Assembly: GCA_030280995.1 (NCBI GenBank)
Contig: JASXTE010000002.1
Coordinates: 33,903,683-33,967,682, forward strand
Direction of reading: 5' to 3'
DNA: 64,000 bases
DNA from: Hemileia vastatrix
Lineage: Eukaryota; Basidiomycota; Pucciniomycetes; Pucciniales; Zaghouaniaceae
This document shows positions 32,932 to 44,200 of this stretch, in pieces. Below the pieces are notes generated by a model. The model did no database searches. It was not told where the DNA came from and saw only the letters and a program-made list of their open reading frames with translations. The stretch's first letter is position 1; each line of letters opens with the position of its first letter. The position numbers and the translations under genes are program-made.

Positions 32932-33395
32932 GTAATTTGGTTGATAGTCACTTGGGTATGTTTTCTAATAAATCTTCTTCTGCAGGTAATATTATTGAAC
33001 ATGGTGAAAGAACAGTTAAACCTGTTAAAAGACAGCTTCCTGTAACTAGTAGCCCTATTGATGTAATTAGCAAATTGTCATTTGATGAAACTTTACATTT
33101 AACTTCTACATCTTTAATTAATCCTTCTCTTGCAATTAAAAATGATTCTGTTCCCCCTGAAATCTATACCTTAATTGAAAAAACTTCTGAGGAAATATTG
33201 AAAGATACCCTTGATTTTAATATTGTGAAAGACAAACATGTGAGAGATGTGTTAATCCATGAAAATGATAGATTAAATAATTTACACTTGCAATGTAAAG
33301 TGAGTTCTTCTGTACAAGATACAGCTTATTTAAAAATCAAAGAAACCTTGAATATTGTTCTTAGTCAACAAAAACAAATAAGAAGTGACCATTGA
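32250..33395 (+). CDS. Gypsy-B 5' open frame (unspliced reading, 381 codons)
   Basis: One open frame from ATG 32250 to TGA 33393-33395. The middle (about codons 48-225) is Ser/Pro-rich low complexity and overlaps the other-frame ORF1. From ATG 32925 onward the frame looks genuine (PVKRQLPVTSSPIDVISKLS, PPEIYTLIEKTSEEIL, coiled-coil-like tail). The TGA is followed in the same frame, without another stop, by the gag-pol frame. The real product may therefore begin at 32925 by reinitiation, or at 32250 without splicing. Confidence 0.55.
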   Translation: MSNNLAEKMDNMQVDEIEIDYDADTVSSSKVGHKKSYANTKNSHTAGCGNDRKCKQTKPPSPSTTEGSKASSASRRSSKRLQNKKASSATTNQQPIQSYKRVEDRKYDVQSKGRHIVGSGPRTQEPDSGPGPSSIASQSASISGSTFTATQLNHPKSKYYGSRAMEMGLSNESLPTECATPSSSSAWPIQNTQFPSTSSSLPTKQEKEGPSTIPNPVPGEVSSSAMVSNLVDSHLGMFSNKSSSAGNIIEHGERTVKPVKRQLPVTSSPIDVISKLSFDETLHLTSTSLINPSLAIKNDSVPPEIYTLIEKTSEEILKDTLDFNIVKDKHVRDVLIHENDRLNNLHLQCKVSSSVQDTAYLKIKETLNIVLSQQKQIRSDH

Positions 33396-33431
33396 GCTAT
33401 CTCAGATAGAAATATCAGTCTACATAAGACC

Positions 33432-36400
33432 TTGAGTGAATTGAAACCCCTTATTGAGGAAAATTATTCATTCAAAAATGAAATAAAATCTCTGCAAAAT
33501 GAGTTTAAGAAGCTAAAAAATGATTTCCATGCACTAAGTACCAAGCACTCAGTTTCTGAGGACAGAAATGTTCTATCTCTTGCAAAAGTAAATGACCAGA
33601 TGTCTGAAATTCCAAGAATAAGAAACTATGTGTCTGACCTACAGGAAAAGTTCTCAACCTTATCCATCAATAATGAATTAAATGAGATTTCTGCAAATAA
33701 GCTGCATAAAAATAAAGGGAAAAAACCTGAACAAAGTTCATCCTTTCTTCCTCATATTTCAACCATTAAACAAACTAACAATGAGTCTGTAAAATCTTTT
33801 GCTACTAGCAAAAAATCTTGTGATGGTCATGCACCAGCTGTTTCTGTAAATAATGAAATTTCTGAACACCTGGCTAAACTTCAGGAATTATTACTAATGA
33901 ATAATTCAAACCAAAAAGTGGACCATCCCAGTAGTCAGAAAAATTGGCCTAAGTTAGACCAATATCCTACCTTTGATGGTGATTCTTCCTCTGATTGGCA
34001 ACACTTTATCCAAAGAATTGATAATTTAAAGAGATCTTATAAACTACCTGATGAGGAAATTGTTTCTAAGCTAATTTCTTTATTTTCCAATGTAGCCTTG
34101 ATGTGGTATGAATCTGTCCTCTTAGATAACAATCATTATACATGGAATGATTGGAAATCCTTGATTGAGAATCAGTTTGGTGGTTCAAAATTCAGGTTAG
34201 CTCAGCAAAGACTGTATGAGAATACTAGATATGTATCCTCCTCTGTTGAAAAGCCCATTGTTTTTCTGATGAAAATAACTAAAATCCTTAGAGCAATTGA
34301 TCCAAAGATGGATTATGATATTTGGAGAGATAAAATCTTGTATAAATTACCAAATTCTCTTAGGGATTTGATTGTTGCTAGAACTGAGCATGTAAGGGAA
34401 AATTCTTCTTTCATTAATATCTGTAATGAAGTACTACTCAACCATAGATATGAACCAAAGAATTACCTTAGTAAATCTTATAATGATCAGAATAAACCTT
34501 CTATAAAGCTCCCAGAAAAATCTGGTAAACCCTCTGCCCCAGTTGCACCTAAAAAATATGCAACAAATACTTGTTATAAATGTAACAAACCGTGGCAGAA
34601 GGGTCATGTTTGTGACAAGAAAATTCATCTTGTTGAACAAAATGAAGACACTGATGAAGTTGAACTTGATGTCAATAATTCTTCCAGTGACTGTGAAAGT
34701 AATATCTCCTATGACAATGAATCTGTTAAAGATGTTTTAATGTTGGAACATGATGTCCATTATTTAAATAATATATCTGAAGATTGTGTATTGAATTTAT
34801 CTTCAGTAGAAAATGCTGAGATAATTAAAGATATTACTAACAATTCTATTCCCATATCCCCTTTAAAGGCACCTGTTATCATTAATGGTAAAAATGTTGA
34901 TGTAGTTCTTGATTCTGGTGCTGGAGGAAGTGTAGTATCTGAAAAAGCTTTGGCTTCAGTGGATAAGGAATATTTAAGTAAATTATTGCCTATAACTTCT
35001 GAAAAATGGAGAGGGTATGGTTCTACCTTATTTCCTATTGGCAAATACAAAACCTCTGTATTCTTCAAATATAATGGTGGTTTTGTCAGAGCTATTTGTG
35101 AGTTTGTTGTCATGAAAAATGATAATTTGAGCAATTGGTTTATTATGGGAAATGATATTTTAACCATGTTTGGTGTGAAACTAGACCCAGCAAATAATTG
35201 CTTTACCTTAGGAATGAATGGGAAAAGAAAATTCAAAATTTCTTCTCCTAAACCTTCTGGGCATTTGTTGAAATCTTGTAACTCACTGACCCAATGTAAA
35301 GGTAGAACAACAACTGAAATGGATGATTTATTACATGAAATAAATACCGCTTCTTTTGGTGATCATTTGACTAATGAACAAAAGGATTCTATTGTTGCCT
35401 CTATTACCTCTTTCCCTATGGCTTTTGCTCATGGTTCTCATGTCTTGGGAATTGTTCAGGAAGAGATGAAAATTACCTTATCCTGTAATTTGAGTGATAT
35501 TCCTCCTTCCCTTAAGAAAAAACCATATCCTGCTTCTCCATCAAAAAGAAAAGATATTGAAGATAATATTGAAACATTATTGAAAATGAATATCATTGAG
35601 AAAGTGAATGTCACCCCCAAATATTGTGTCATCTCCCCAGTCTTGATTTCATATGAAAAAGATAAAGCTAGATTATGTGGAGATTACAGAGCTTTAAATA
35701 CTTATACTGTTGATGATATTTATCCTTTACCCAGAATTAATTCAATACATGCTACCTTGCAAGGTGCAAAATTTATTAGTTGTCTGGATGGTAATAAAGG
35801 TTATCATCAAGTTCCAGTTGAGAAAAATTCTCAAAATTTTTTGCTTATTGCTACTCATATGGGAATATATAAGTATGTTAGGATGCCATTTGGCCCTAAA
35901 AATGCTCCTTCAGTTTTCCAGAAAGTCATGGATAACACTTTCCATCAAGAAATTATTGAAGGTTGGCTCATGGTTTATATTGATGATATTATTGTTTTTT
36001 CTAAAACTTTTGATGAACATATGATTCACTTAAGTAGAGTTTTCCAAAAAATGGATGAAATCAATATGACCTTATCTTTAAAAAAGTGTAAATTTGGTTT
36101 TCAATCTTTGAAAGTCCTTGGCCATGTTGTGTCAGGCTTACAAATTTGTGTAGACCATAATAAAGTTGCTGCCATTCAAAATGTGAAAGCACCAACTTCT
36201 GTAAGAGAAATCCAAAGTTTTTTGGGTATGTGTGGCTATTATAGACAATATATTAAAAATTATCAGGTCATAGCCTTACCTCTTACAAAACTAACCAGAA
36301 AAGATGTTGCTTTTCTCTGGAATAATGACTGTCAGAAAGCTTTTAATACATTGAAAAGTTGCTTAATGACAGCCCCTATATTGGCTCTTCCAGATTTTAA

Positions 36401-38417
36401 CAAGCCATTTGTACTTTATACAGATGCTAGCTTTATTGGTCTGGGTGCTGCCCTTCACCAAAAGCAAATTATTAATGATAAATCCTCAGAGGTTGTAATT
36501 TGTTATATTTCAAGAACCTTAAGAAATAGTGAATTGAAATATGGTGCCACTCAATTGGAGTGCTTAGCAGTTGTTTGGGCTCTTGAGAAACTTCATTACT
36601 ACTTGGATGACCAAAAATTTGAGTTGGTAACTGACTGTAGTGCTGTAAAATCTCTCTTAAACCTCAAAACACCTAACAGACATATGTTCAGGTGGCAACT
36701 TGCTGTTCAGGAATACAGAGGAAGGATGACTATTATCCATAGAGCTGGAAATGTTCACTCTAATGTTGATATGCTCTCCAGATTGCCTCTGCCAAATAAT
36801 GACTCCAATCCTGCTTATGTACCTGAAGATGATACTGTTCATATACATGGTATATTTATAGTTGATATGGAAGAAGAGTTATTACAGTTAATACTGGATT
36901 CATATGATAAAGATTCTGACTTAAATAAATTAGTTACTATTTTGAATGATCCTAAGAATGCTTCAATTCAAGCATTAATAAAAACTCTTCCTGCAAAGTA
37001 CCAAAATGCTTTAAATAAAGGAAAGTTTTCTATTGAAGATGGTTATATATATTATAGAAGGAAGCTTACCAATGTAATTGTTATTCCTCCTTCAATGAAA
37101 GAAACTATCCTCAAACTTTGTCATGATGACATATTAGCTGGACATTTTGATCTTGAAAAAACATTGATTAGAATCAAAAACACTGCATGGTGGGCTAATA
37201 TGTCTGAAGACACAAAATTATATGTTGAATCTTGTGATTCCTGCCAAAAATCTAAAAGGTTAACAGGTAAGAGAGCAGGGTTATTACAACATATTGAAGC
37301 ACCTAGTGCTCCCTGGCAAATCATTAATATGGATTTTGTCACTGGTCTTCCTGTTGCAGGTAAAGACAGCTTTAACTCTTGTTGGGTAATAGTTGATAGA
37401 TTCACAAAAATGTGCAAATTTATTCCAACCCACAAAGATGTATCCACCAAGGAATTAGCTTTCTTATGGTGGTCTTACATGTTTAATATTATTGGTTTTC
37501 CAAAAGCCATTATCTCTGATAGGGATCCAAAATTCACTTCTGAGTTTTGGACCTCTTTGATGGATATTTGTGGCTGTGAGTTAAAATTGTCTACAGCTCA
37601 CCATCCTCAGACTGATGGTCTAGCTGAAAGAATGATTCAAACTCTGGAAGATATGATTAGAAGGTATTGTGCCTTTGGTTTAGAATATAAAGACAATGAC
37701 AGATTTACTCATGATTGGGTCACTCTTTTGCCTGGTCTTGAATTTGCATATAATAGCACTGTTCATTCTGTCACTGAGAAAAAGCCTTTTGAGCTTTGGT
37801 TAGGTTATGTCCCAAACACTCCTGCTCAGATTCTCAATAATAAATTACCTAAGTTGGAACTACACCCTGGTGTAAAATCTTTTATGCAAATGCAAGAGCT
37901 ATGCAGAAAACATGCTCAGAGTTGTATTGATAAAGCATTTGAATATGAAAAGAAAAGATGGGATAAATCCCATAAAGAATACACATTTAACAAGGGTGAT
38001 GAAGTGTTGATCTCTACTGTCCATTTCAATTTACAAGGTAACCACAAATTAAAAGATCCTTTTGTAGGACCATTTGTTGTTAAAAGAATGGTTGGTGATA
38101 ATGCAGTAGAAGTTGTATTGTATTCTCCATATGATAGGAAACATCCTGTCTTTCCCATTTCTTTACTTAAACCTTATACTTCCAACAGTGACTTATTTCC
38201 AAAGAGAAGAGGAAGACCTAAGAAGAACCCTCAGGAAGTCACAGAAACAGCAGAAATTGATAAAATTCTCAATGATAGAATTATCACTTCTGAAAGAGGT
38301 ACTGAATATTTATTGAGATATAAGAACAAATCATCTGAACATGATGCATGGATACCTGGCAAAGAAATTTCAAATCTGCCTGCTCTGTTGAAAAAATACA
38401 AAAAGAAAAAATCTTAG
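33432..38417 (+). CDS. Gypsy-B Gag-Pol polyprotein with chromodomain
   Basis: 1,661 codons, in frame with the upstream ORF past one TGA; the first codon listed is TTG, so it is expressed by readthrough or as part of a longer frame. Order by residue: coiled coil 1-40; retrotransposon Gag domain about 170-345; zinc knuckle CYKCNKPWQKGHVC 381-394; aspartic protease DSGAGG at 494; RT with YIDD 849-852; RNase H about 994-1123 (LYTDASF); integrase zinc domain (CHDD...GHFD, CDSC near 1269); integrase core with Asp about 1300 (NMDFVTGL), Asp about 1362 (SDRDPKF) and Glu about 1399 (GLAERMIQ); chromodomain about 1607-1657 (TEYLLRYKNKSSEHDAWIP) and a KKYKKKKS tail. Every catalytic residue I can check is present. 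The chromodomain normally steers insertion to marked chromatin. Confidence 0.92.
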   Translation: MSELKPLIEENYSFKNEIKSLQNEFKKLKNDFHALSTKHSVSEDRNVLSLAKVNDQMSEIPRIRNYVSDLQEKFSTLSINNELNEISANKLHKNKGKKPEQSSSFLPHISTIKQTNNESVKSFATSKKSCDGHAPAVSVNNEISEHLAKLQELLLMNNSNQKVDHPSSQKNWPKLDQYPTFDGDSSSDWQHFIQRIDNLKRSYKLPDEEIVSKLISLFSNVALMWYESVLLDNNHYTWNDWKSLIENQFGGSKFRLAQQRLYENTRYVSSSVEKPIVFLMKITKILRAIDPKMDYDIWRDKILYKLPNSLRDLIVARTEHVRENSSFINICNEVLLNHRYEPKNYLSKSYNDQNKPSIKLPEKSGKPSAPVAPKKYATNTCYKCNKPWQKGHVCDKKIHLVEQNEDTDEVELDVNNSSSDCESNISYDNESVKDVLMLEHDVHYLNNISEDCVLNLSSVENAEIIKDITNNSIPISPLKAPVIINGKNVDVVLDSGAGGSVVSEKALASVDKEYLSKLLPITSEKWRGYGSTLFPIGKYKTSVFFKYNGGFVRAICEFVVMKNDNLSNWFIMGNDILTMFGVKLDPANNCFTLGMNGKRKFKISSPKPSGHLLKSCNSLTQCKGRTTTEMDDLLHEINTASFGDHLTNEQKDSIVASITSFPMAFAHGSHVLGIVQEEMKITLSCNLSDIPPSLKKKPYPASPSKRKDIEDNIETLLKMNIIEKVNVTPKYCVISPVLISYEKDKARLCGDYRALNTYTVDDIYPLPRINSIHATLQGAKFISCLDGNKGYHQVPVEKNSQNFLLIATHMGIYKYVRMPFGPKNAPSVFQKVMDNTFHQEIIEGWLMVYIDDIIVFSKTFDEHMIHLSRVFQKMDEINMTLSLKKCKFGFQSLKVLGHVVSGLQICVDHNKVAAIQNVKAPTSVREIQSFLGMCGYYRQYIKNYQVIALPLTKLTRKDVAFLWNNDCQKAFNTLKSCLMTAPILALPDFNKPFVLYTDASFIGLGAALHQKQIINDKSSEVVICYISRTLRNSELKYGATQLECLAVVWALEKLHYYLDDQKFELVTDCSAVKSLLNLKTPNRHMFRWQLAVQEYRGRMTIIHRAGNVHSNVDMLSRLPLPNNDSNPAYVPEDDTVHIHGIFIVDMEEELLQLILDSYDKDSDLNKLVTILNDPKNASIQALIKTLPAKYQNALNKGKFSIEDGYIYYRRKLTNVIVIPPSMKETILKLCHDDILAGHFDLEKTLIRIKNTAWWANMSEDTKLYVESCDSCQKSKRLTGKRAGLLQHIEAPSAPWQIINMDFVTGLPVAGKDSFNSCWVIVDRFTKMCKFIPTHKDVSTKELAFLWWSYMFNIIGFPKAIISDRDPKFTSEFWTSLMDICGCELKLSTAHHPQTDGLAERMIQTLEDMIRRYCAFGLEYKDNDRFTHDWVTLLPGLEFAYNSTVHSVTEKKPFELWLGYVPNTPAQILNNKLPKLELHPGVKSFMQMQELCRKHAQSCIDKAFEYEKKRWDKSHKEYTFNKGDEVLISTVHFNLQGNHKLKDPFVGPFVVKRMVGDNAVEVVLYSPYDRKHPVFPISLLKPYTSNSDLFPKRRGRPKKNPQEVTETAEIDKILNDRIITSERGTEYLLRYKNKSSEHDAWIPGKEISNLPALLKKYKKKKS

Positions 38418-38450
38418 CATTTTTTTTATTGTTTTTTTAGAGTGAGGGAG

Positions 38451-39591
38451 TGTCAGCCAGGCTATTCCAGGAGTCCAGTAAATGATATATAAATTATAAA
38501 ACTTTAAAGAGTGGGTAAGACTTGTATTTAATGAATATAACTTAATATTTTATTGCATAATGAAATTATATAAGAATTTTATTATATACAAGTGTTACAT
38601 TAAATTTATTGGTTATATATATTTTTATATATACAATTAAATTGAGCATAATATAATATATTCTACAAATAATGGCACATTTTTATGTATTTAATAATTA
38701 TAAATTTATATTTAATTAATTAAAAAACATATATTATAATTACAAGTGTAAATTTGATTTATAATATATTTAAATTAATTACTTAAATTTATATATTAAA
38801 TAATACCTCTCATATGATACTAAACAATAATTAAGGACGCTTCTTTTGACCCTTAATTGTGTTAGAAAAAACAAATAAATTAATTTGGACTAAATTGAGA
38901 TTAATTGCTTGTTTTGTTGCGTCAAATTATTTTTTGTTTCACTTAAAATATCCTTTAATCAGAATGTACCATCTGTTGGGAATTATATTTCTCATAGTTC
39001 CTATGTTTCCAATCTTGTTTAGTTATTCACTATTGTCACTTACTGATTTGGGAATTAATGGCGGGGAAATTGGATTCTTAATTGGGCTTTTAATTATTTG
39101 TTTCATGTTTTTCTCTATATTGTTATGTTTCATTTACTCTTTTGATATGTTTGTTTTATTCCATTCTAATCATTGTATTTACAAATATAGTAGCGCTTCA
39201 GAGGACCCATTGCCTATAAAAGGGCCTTGGATAATCCCCTGTAGCCTTATCACTTATTACACACTCAACAATTTAAAGATAAATTTATTACGCTTATTAT
39301 TATTTTTATTAGTATTAGATTCTAATTAAAAATTCTAAATAACAATTTAAAGGTTGCCTTAAGTCTAATAGTAATTATATTGTTTGCCGCGCAGAAACTC
39401 TTACTTAAATAATATTAATATTAATAAAACCAATTTTGTTGTCACCTCTCAAATCACTCGTCGTTGCTTTCTTTCAATAAATTAAATAATTTTATTAAAT
39501 TTTATTTCTTTTATTGCCTATAATCCTCTTCTCCTTCTCCTCCTCTCATTTCTTCCTTTTTTTCTTATCTCTTCTAGACGACTGACCGACA
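38451..39591 (+). repeat. Gypsy-B 3' LTR
   Basis: 1,141 bp, near-identical to the 5' LTR. The purine tract GAGTGAGGGAG directly upstream (38440-38450) is the probable polypurine tract. GAGAG follows as target duplication. Confidence 0.95.
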
Positions 39592-39596
39592 GAGAG

Positions 39597-40095
39597 CATA
39601 CAGAGTTAACAAGGCTACACACAGGAGTGTGAGAAAAGAACCTTTTTAAAAATAAGAAATTGCAAATAACAAGAGTGTGCTATAAGGATGTGTCAATAAA
39701 ATATATTTTACTATATATCAAATTATTTGATATATTTTAAAGTTCAATTTTAAAAGTCACACTTAGTATAAAATAATTTGAATTAAATTTTGTATTAATA
39801 GAATTTTTAATTTTTTAAATAAAGAAATTTGAATTCTTAAAATTTAGTATTAATATATTTTTATTTCTCTTTCAACCTGCTATTGAGAATGGTGTTAGGG
39901 AATAAAAATATGAGGGACATTATTTTTAATTTTAAATATTTACTAAATTTACTTATTGTAATTAATTAATTTATTACAAGTAATAATATAGTAAATATAA
40001 TATAATTAATAATAAAATAAGAAATAAAAAGGCGTGGCTTCATCCCAGTAAATAAATAATTATTTTACTGGGTAAGTCTAGTAGCCTGGCTGACA
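39597..40095 (-). repeat. Older gypsy LTR, right part, beyond Gypsy-B
   Basis: Continues the LTR cut at 30407 and ends on the plus strand with GTAGCCTGGCTGACA, i.e. TGTCAGCCAGGC on the minus strand, the standard start of this LTR family. A CCCAGTAAAATAA/TTATTTACTGGG hairpin lies at about 40044-40074. No retroelement interior is attached, so it is probably a solo LTR. Confidence 0.65.
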
Positions 40096-41990
40096 CATAT
40101 CTTGCACTAAAAACATTTTTTGTCCAATAACAAAGTTGAGTTTGTAGTTTTATTTTTGTGGGAGTAAATCCATTTTGATATATGGCATATTTCCAACATT
40201 GAGACCCCTTAATCATCATTTTAACATAAAACTGCAAATCATGATTCCTTAGCCTGCTTTTTTTTAGTTTTCCAATAATGAATACTTTATGGATGCCTAT
40301 AACAAAGCCTTCTAAATATGAATTTGATAAAGATAGCCATAAGATTAATTTGGCTAAGATTACAAGTTCCATAAATTCCCAAACTCGACCTAGCTCTGCT
40401 TGCAGGCTCACTTATCTGCTGGGGTTTTCAGTCATGTTACAAGAAGAAAACCATGTATCAGCCTTACGCATATTTGATAAAACCTTCTTTTTTCTCTAGA
40501 AAATCTGCATCAAATAATTAAAGAATGGAAGAGAATCGTCAATCCTGATGAGTCTTCCTTTGAAGTCTAGAAGCCAGCTCATCTAATCAATGTGTGGCAT
40601 CATTAAACAAGACATGTGAAGAGGGTTTCCCCCAACCATCTTTCAGGAGTGGGAGCACCCTCATTAAGATCTGAGCGGCATTTGTATTAAGCTATTTGAT
40701 CTCCACTTGTGAGACTTGAGCCCACGTGATATTGAAAAACAGTTTGATAAATTTTGTGTTATTCATAAAGGATAGGTGAAGATCACTTTCTGGAGTTGAC
40801 TGAATGTAAAAATCGGAAAATTGTCAGTTTTCATTTGAGCATATCCTGAGCTACTCAATAAAAATAGGGGCAATTACAATTTGTTTATAAAATTGCAGAA
40901 AAAGTTGTAAGATATTTGGTGATAACTCATTCCGGTGCTATTTTTCTATATAGCTATGTCGAAGGTATCATATTTACTTATCATTACATTTTCTTACAAT
41001 TTTTAAAAGCTTCTTTTGAGGGGGCTTTTGATAGTAGTAAAAGCAATCACTGGGTGAATTTTGAAGTTGATCATCAACTACAAAGCAATATTTTATTTCA
41101 CTGAAAATTGTTTTATCAAGAGATGTGCAGACATCAGAAACTACTCAATATTTAAGTAATGGATATTTAAGACTGTTTTGTCAGTGGAATGTTAAAAGCC
41201 TCAGCGAGATTAATACTATCATTACACCTCTTTGCCTCAGGAACCAAGCCATAAATTTATTTATCGCCATTTTTTTCATTTCTCATGACTCAAGATATAC
41301 ACACGCTCCCACAAAAAGTCTCAATATACCGAATTCTGCCTGCAAGATACAAAAACTACTCTATTAAGTCTTTTGTACGCTGGTAAACAGGGGCCTAGAC
41401 CTTTCCATTCTCTTCTCATGAATTGGTTCGGAAATTGAAGCATACATTGCTCGATTGTCCTTTGCTCTACTCAGACAACCAGTTGATTAAATATCTTGAA
41501 CCTAGAAATATTTTATTCAGTGCTTACTCATCTAAATTCTACTTCTCCAGGTTTTAAAACGATCAATTTTTTCTTGTTCTATGAAGATTGATTATTAAAT
41601 GATATCTGTTAACTCGAGTTGTCTAGACAATATTATTTCTAGATCTTATCCTAGTTCTTACTGCCTGTGAAATGAGGTGAATTATTCTTACGCCTGACGT
41701 TTCCACAGGAGTGAGATAGTATCAAATACTCAGCAAGTAATGCTACCTCGAGCTTGCATCTTTTCTTTAAATTGGTTTGATCATGATGAATGGAGTACAA
41801 TATGCAAAAGAATCTTCATTGTTCCAGAACTTAAGACATGGCTCATGGTAACCGTTAAAGTGCATTTTGCTTCATCATTCAATCGTAACTTTATTATCAT
41901 CCTGGTTGCCGCACTGGCTCGTGATATGTTTCCATGCACTTTTTCATGTTTCTCTTTTGTCCAGGCTTAAGAATGTTTCACTAATCATTG
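40096..41990 (+). other. Gene-like island, unrecognised exons
   Basis: Base composition is less AT-rich than the surroundings and no transposon protein is detectable. Open pieces with protein-like composition occur at 40916-41104 (ITHSGAIFLYSYVE joined over a ~50-nt intron to ASFEGAFDSSKSNHWVNFEV), 41101-41260 (LSRDVQTSETTQYLSNGYLR) and 41740-41850 (LNWFDHDEWSTICKRIF followed by a GTAACC donor). Pyrimidine-rich CAG acceptors are frequent. I cannot assemble one continuous model, so this may be a multi-exon host gene, a decayed one, or both. The protein family is not recognised. Confidence 0.3.
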
Positions 41991-42189
41991 GTTTCTAGAG
42001 AAATTGAAGTAAACTTCATATCATTTCATTGCGAGGTGTTGAGTCGGCACAGGATATTTCCTAGCAGTGTAAATCATTTTAGCTCAATGATTATATAAAA
42101 CCATTTATTTCTCAAATATGTAGAATAAGGCTGCTAAGCATTACAGCTAACGTATTTCGCTGTTCAATAATATTTACTGTTCTAAGCCT

Positions 42190-43202
42190 GGGCCTCTTTA
42201 CTCTAATTCAAGTTTCCTCTCGTTAACATTGATTTCAGAGGAAATTTTATCACCCTTCGCATCATATTATCAGAATTCATCCGGTGATTCTACAGACTAT
42301 CAAAACCATCTTGGTCCTCTCAAGGGTTTTGACAGTCCGATACTTTCCAAAAGGCTCGCAAATAATTTAGCCAATGCATTTTGCGACTCAATAATATATG
42401 CTGGCTTCATAAATACCACCTGTTTTGGCAAACACTTTCCTATATTATCTTAGCGAAAGTCTTTCCAACTCTCTAACGCTTCATTGAAAGCTCCCACTTA
42501 ACTCAAAAAAATCCAAACGAATTGGACAAAATGATTAGTTTATCACAAGTCTACTGTAACATTCTATGGGACATGCAGCAAACTGGCAAGCTCAAAAGAA
42601 TTGACGAACCTGAAATTTGGTTAAAAAATGACAATTTTCAACTTCTTCATATCTTTATTGACTCACCGCTAGGCAGATTATCTTTTCCGATTCTCCAACA
42701 GTATAATGTTTAAAATTATAATCTTCTTGATTTGCATACATGGTGGTACGATACTCCCCAACCATCCTATTGGTCACAGAAATCATAAATTTTGTTTTTG
42801 CGACAGAAACTTGTGACTAGTAAATATATTAGTTGGATTCCCCATAATCATGGATCTGAATTCAAGCTGTACATGATGAAAGATGTCTTGCCCCCAAATC
42901 ATGGAGAGCATGATTTCCTGTACAAACCAACGCGATGCAAGCTTAGAGTGATTCTATATTTCATTAACTAGTTTCCAAGGTTGTTATCAATCAAATCTAG
43001 GATTGCCTTTAAAAGATTATGGCTGTCTCGACTGTGGAGGAGACACATATTAAAGTTTCGACATTTCAAAAGTTCTGATAAATGTGTAATCCCGTTCGGT
43101 ATGCATACTGTGCCGAATTTTCAACTGCACATCAATTCAAAATTCTGTAAAATATGCATACACAACAGATTTGCTGAAACGAAGGTGGAAATACTGGGCT
43201 AA
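42190..43202 (+). pseudogene. Decayed protein-coding stretch, family unknown
   Basis: One frame from about 42522 to 43202 reads as credible protein over ~225 codons (LSQVYCNILWDMQQTGKLKR, LLDLHTWWYDTPQPSYW, HGSEFKLYMMKDVLPPNHG, FCKICIHNRFAETKVEIL) with in-frame stops TAA at about 42711, TAA at about 42789 and TAG at about 42969. The piece at 42229-42453 (GFDSPILSKRLANNLANAFC) is in another frame, so a frameshift or unseen intron lies between. I do not recognise the family. The richness in Trp, Cys and His argues against random open sequence. Confidence 0.35.
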
Positions 43203-43599
43203 CGCATTACTTAAGTGTATAACCTGCTGGTGCGACTCCGACTAACTCCAATGATGGCTGAAAAACGATACTTTGATTTAAATATCTCTTGGAACCACCC
43301 GGAATGGAAATGGTAGCTTTATAAAACATTAATAGTTTCGGCCCCTATTCAACAGAACACCGTTTGTTTACCAAGAAACGCGATATATTTTTCACCTTGG
43401 GGATCCCTTGATCCTCGCTGAAAACATAATATATATTGAGATTGAGAAGTGACTCTTGATACATTCATACTATGAGCATTCGAAACCAAGAAATTGTCTT
43501 TTGAAATGCGTTCAAGGCCCAGTCAAAAACTTGGTCCGAAGGCGTATGAAACGTACTGTAAAGTAATACGAGTGCTTACTTGAGCCTTTTATAGTATTA

Positions 43600-44200
43600 A
43601 CTTGAGAGAAACTTCAAGGAAACGAATTATTTTACTTGTGTTATTAAAGAGATGTGAGCCGCTATTGCGCGCCTCGCCAGCGAGAACATCTCCAGCTGAT
43701 GGAAAGAAGTCTTCACCAATTACTTAAATCCAATTTTTATGAATTCGCTCATAGACAAAAAGCAAAATTCAATTTAATGGTTGGAAGATCATGTATACCA
43801 ATTATACAAATGGACTTGATTCGTTACCATTTGGATCTGTCTATTTGAAACTTGAAAGACAAAATAAATAAGCAGCAGATATGCCAGAATCAAAAAGAGA
43901 TTTGCGATCCTGATAAAATGAGTTAAAACTACCCATATGAGCAAAATATCGAAAGAAATATGTCATGTATAAATTTGATTCCTTGACATATTTTGATTAT
44001 TGGCATAAGCCATTCTATTCGATTGGATGACTTGAAAACATTTTAAAAAATGCAAGATGAGACAAGCCAAACAATCTAATAGTGAGGAGGTATTCCAACA
44101 TGGTTTTGATGAAGAGAAAAAAGAATGTCGATGATGAGTACGAGATCAAATTTTCAGGTAGTGGTGTGGCCTCGTTACTCTAATCAAAAAAGGAGAAACA
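43600..44200 (+). other. Further decayed coding-like sequence
   Basis: A 64-codon frame at 43654-43848 (REHLQLMERSLHQLLKSNFY) and a later piece near 44100 (KRKKNVDDEYEIKFSG) look protein-like but are separated by stops. They may be exons or remains of the same unknown gene as 42.2-43.2 kb. Confidence 0.25.

Larger units (their letters stand above)
30408..39591 (+). mobile_element. Gypsy-B: complete young Ty3/gypsy chromovirus
   Basis: 9,184 bp with 1,141-bp LTRs at exactly 8,043 bp offset and a GAGAG target duplication (30403-30407 and 39592-39596). I saw only one adjacent two-base difference between the LTRs (GG near 31308 versus AA near 39351), which implies a recent insertion. The coding region runs in one frame from 32250 to 38417 apart from a single TGA. 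The encoded order Gag, protease, RT, RNase H, integrase, chromodomain is that of chromoviruses. It is the reference for the older Gypsy-1 and Gypsy-2 relics, which share pol but have different LTRs. Confidence 0.95.

Noticed and set aside
40040..40411. 123-codon minus-strand frame
   Set aside because: Crosses the boundary of the older LTR at 40095 and its C-terminal part is LTR sequence; no family match.
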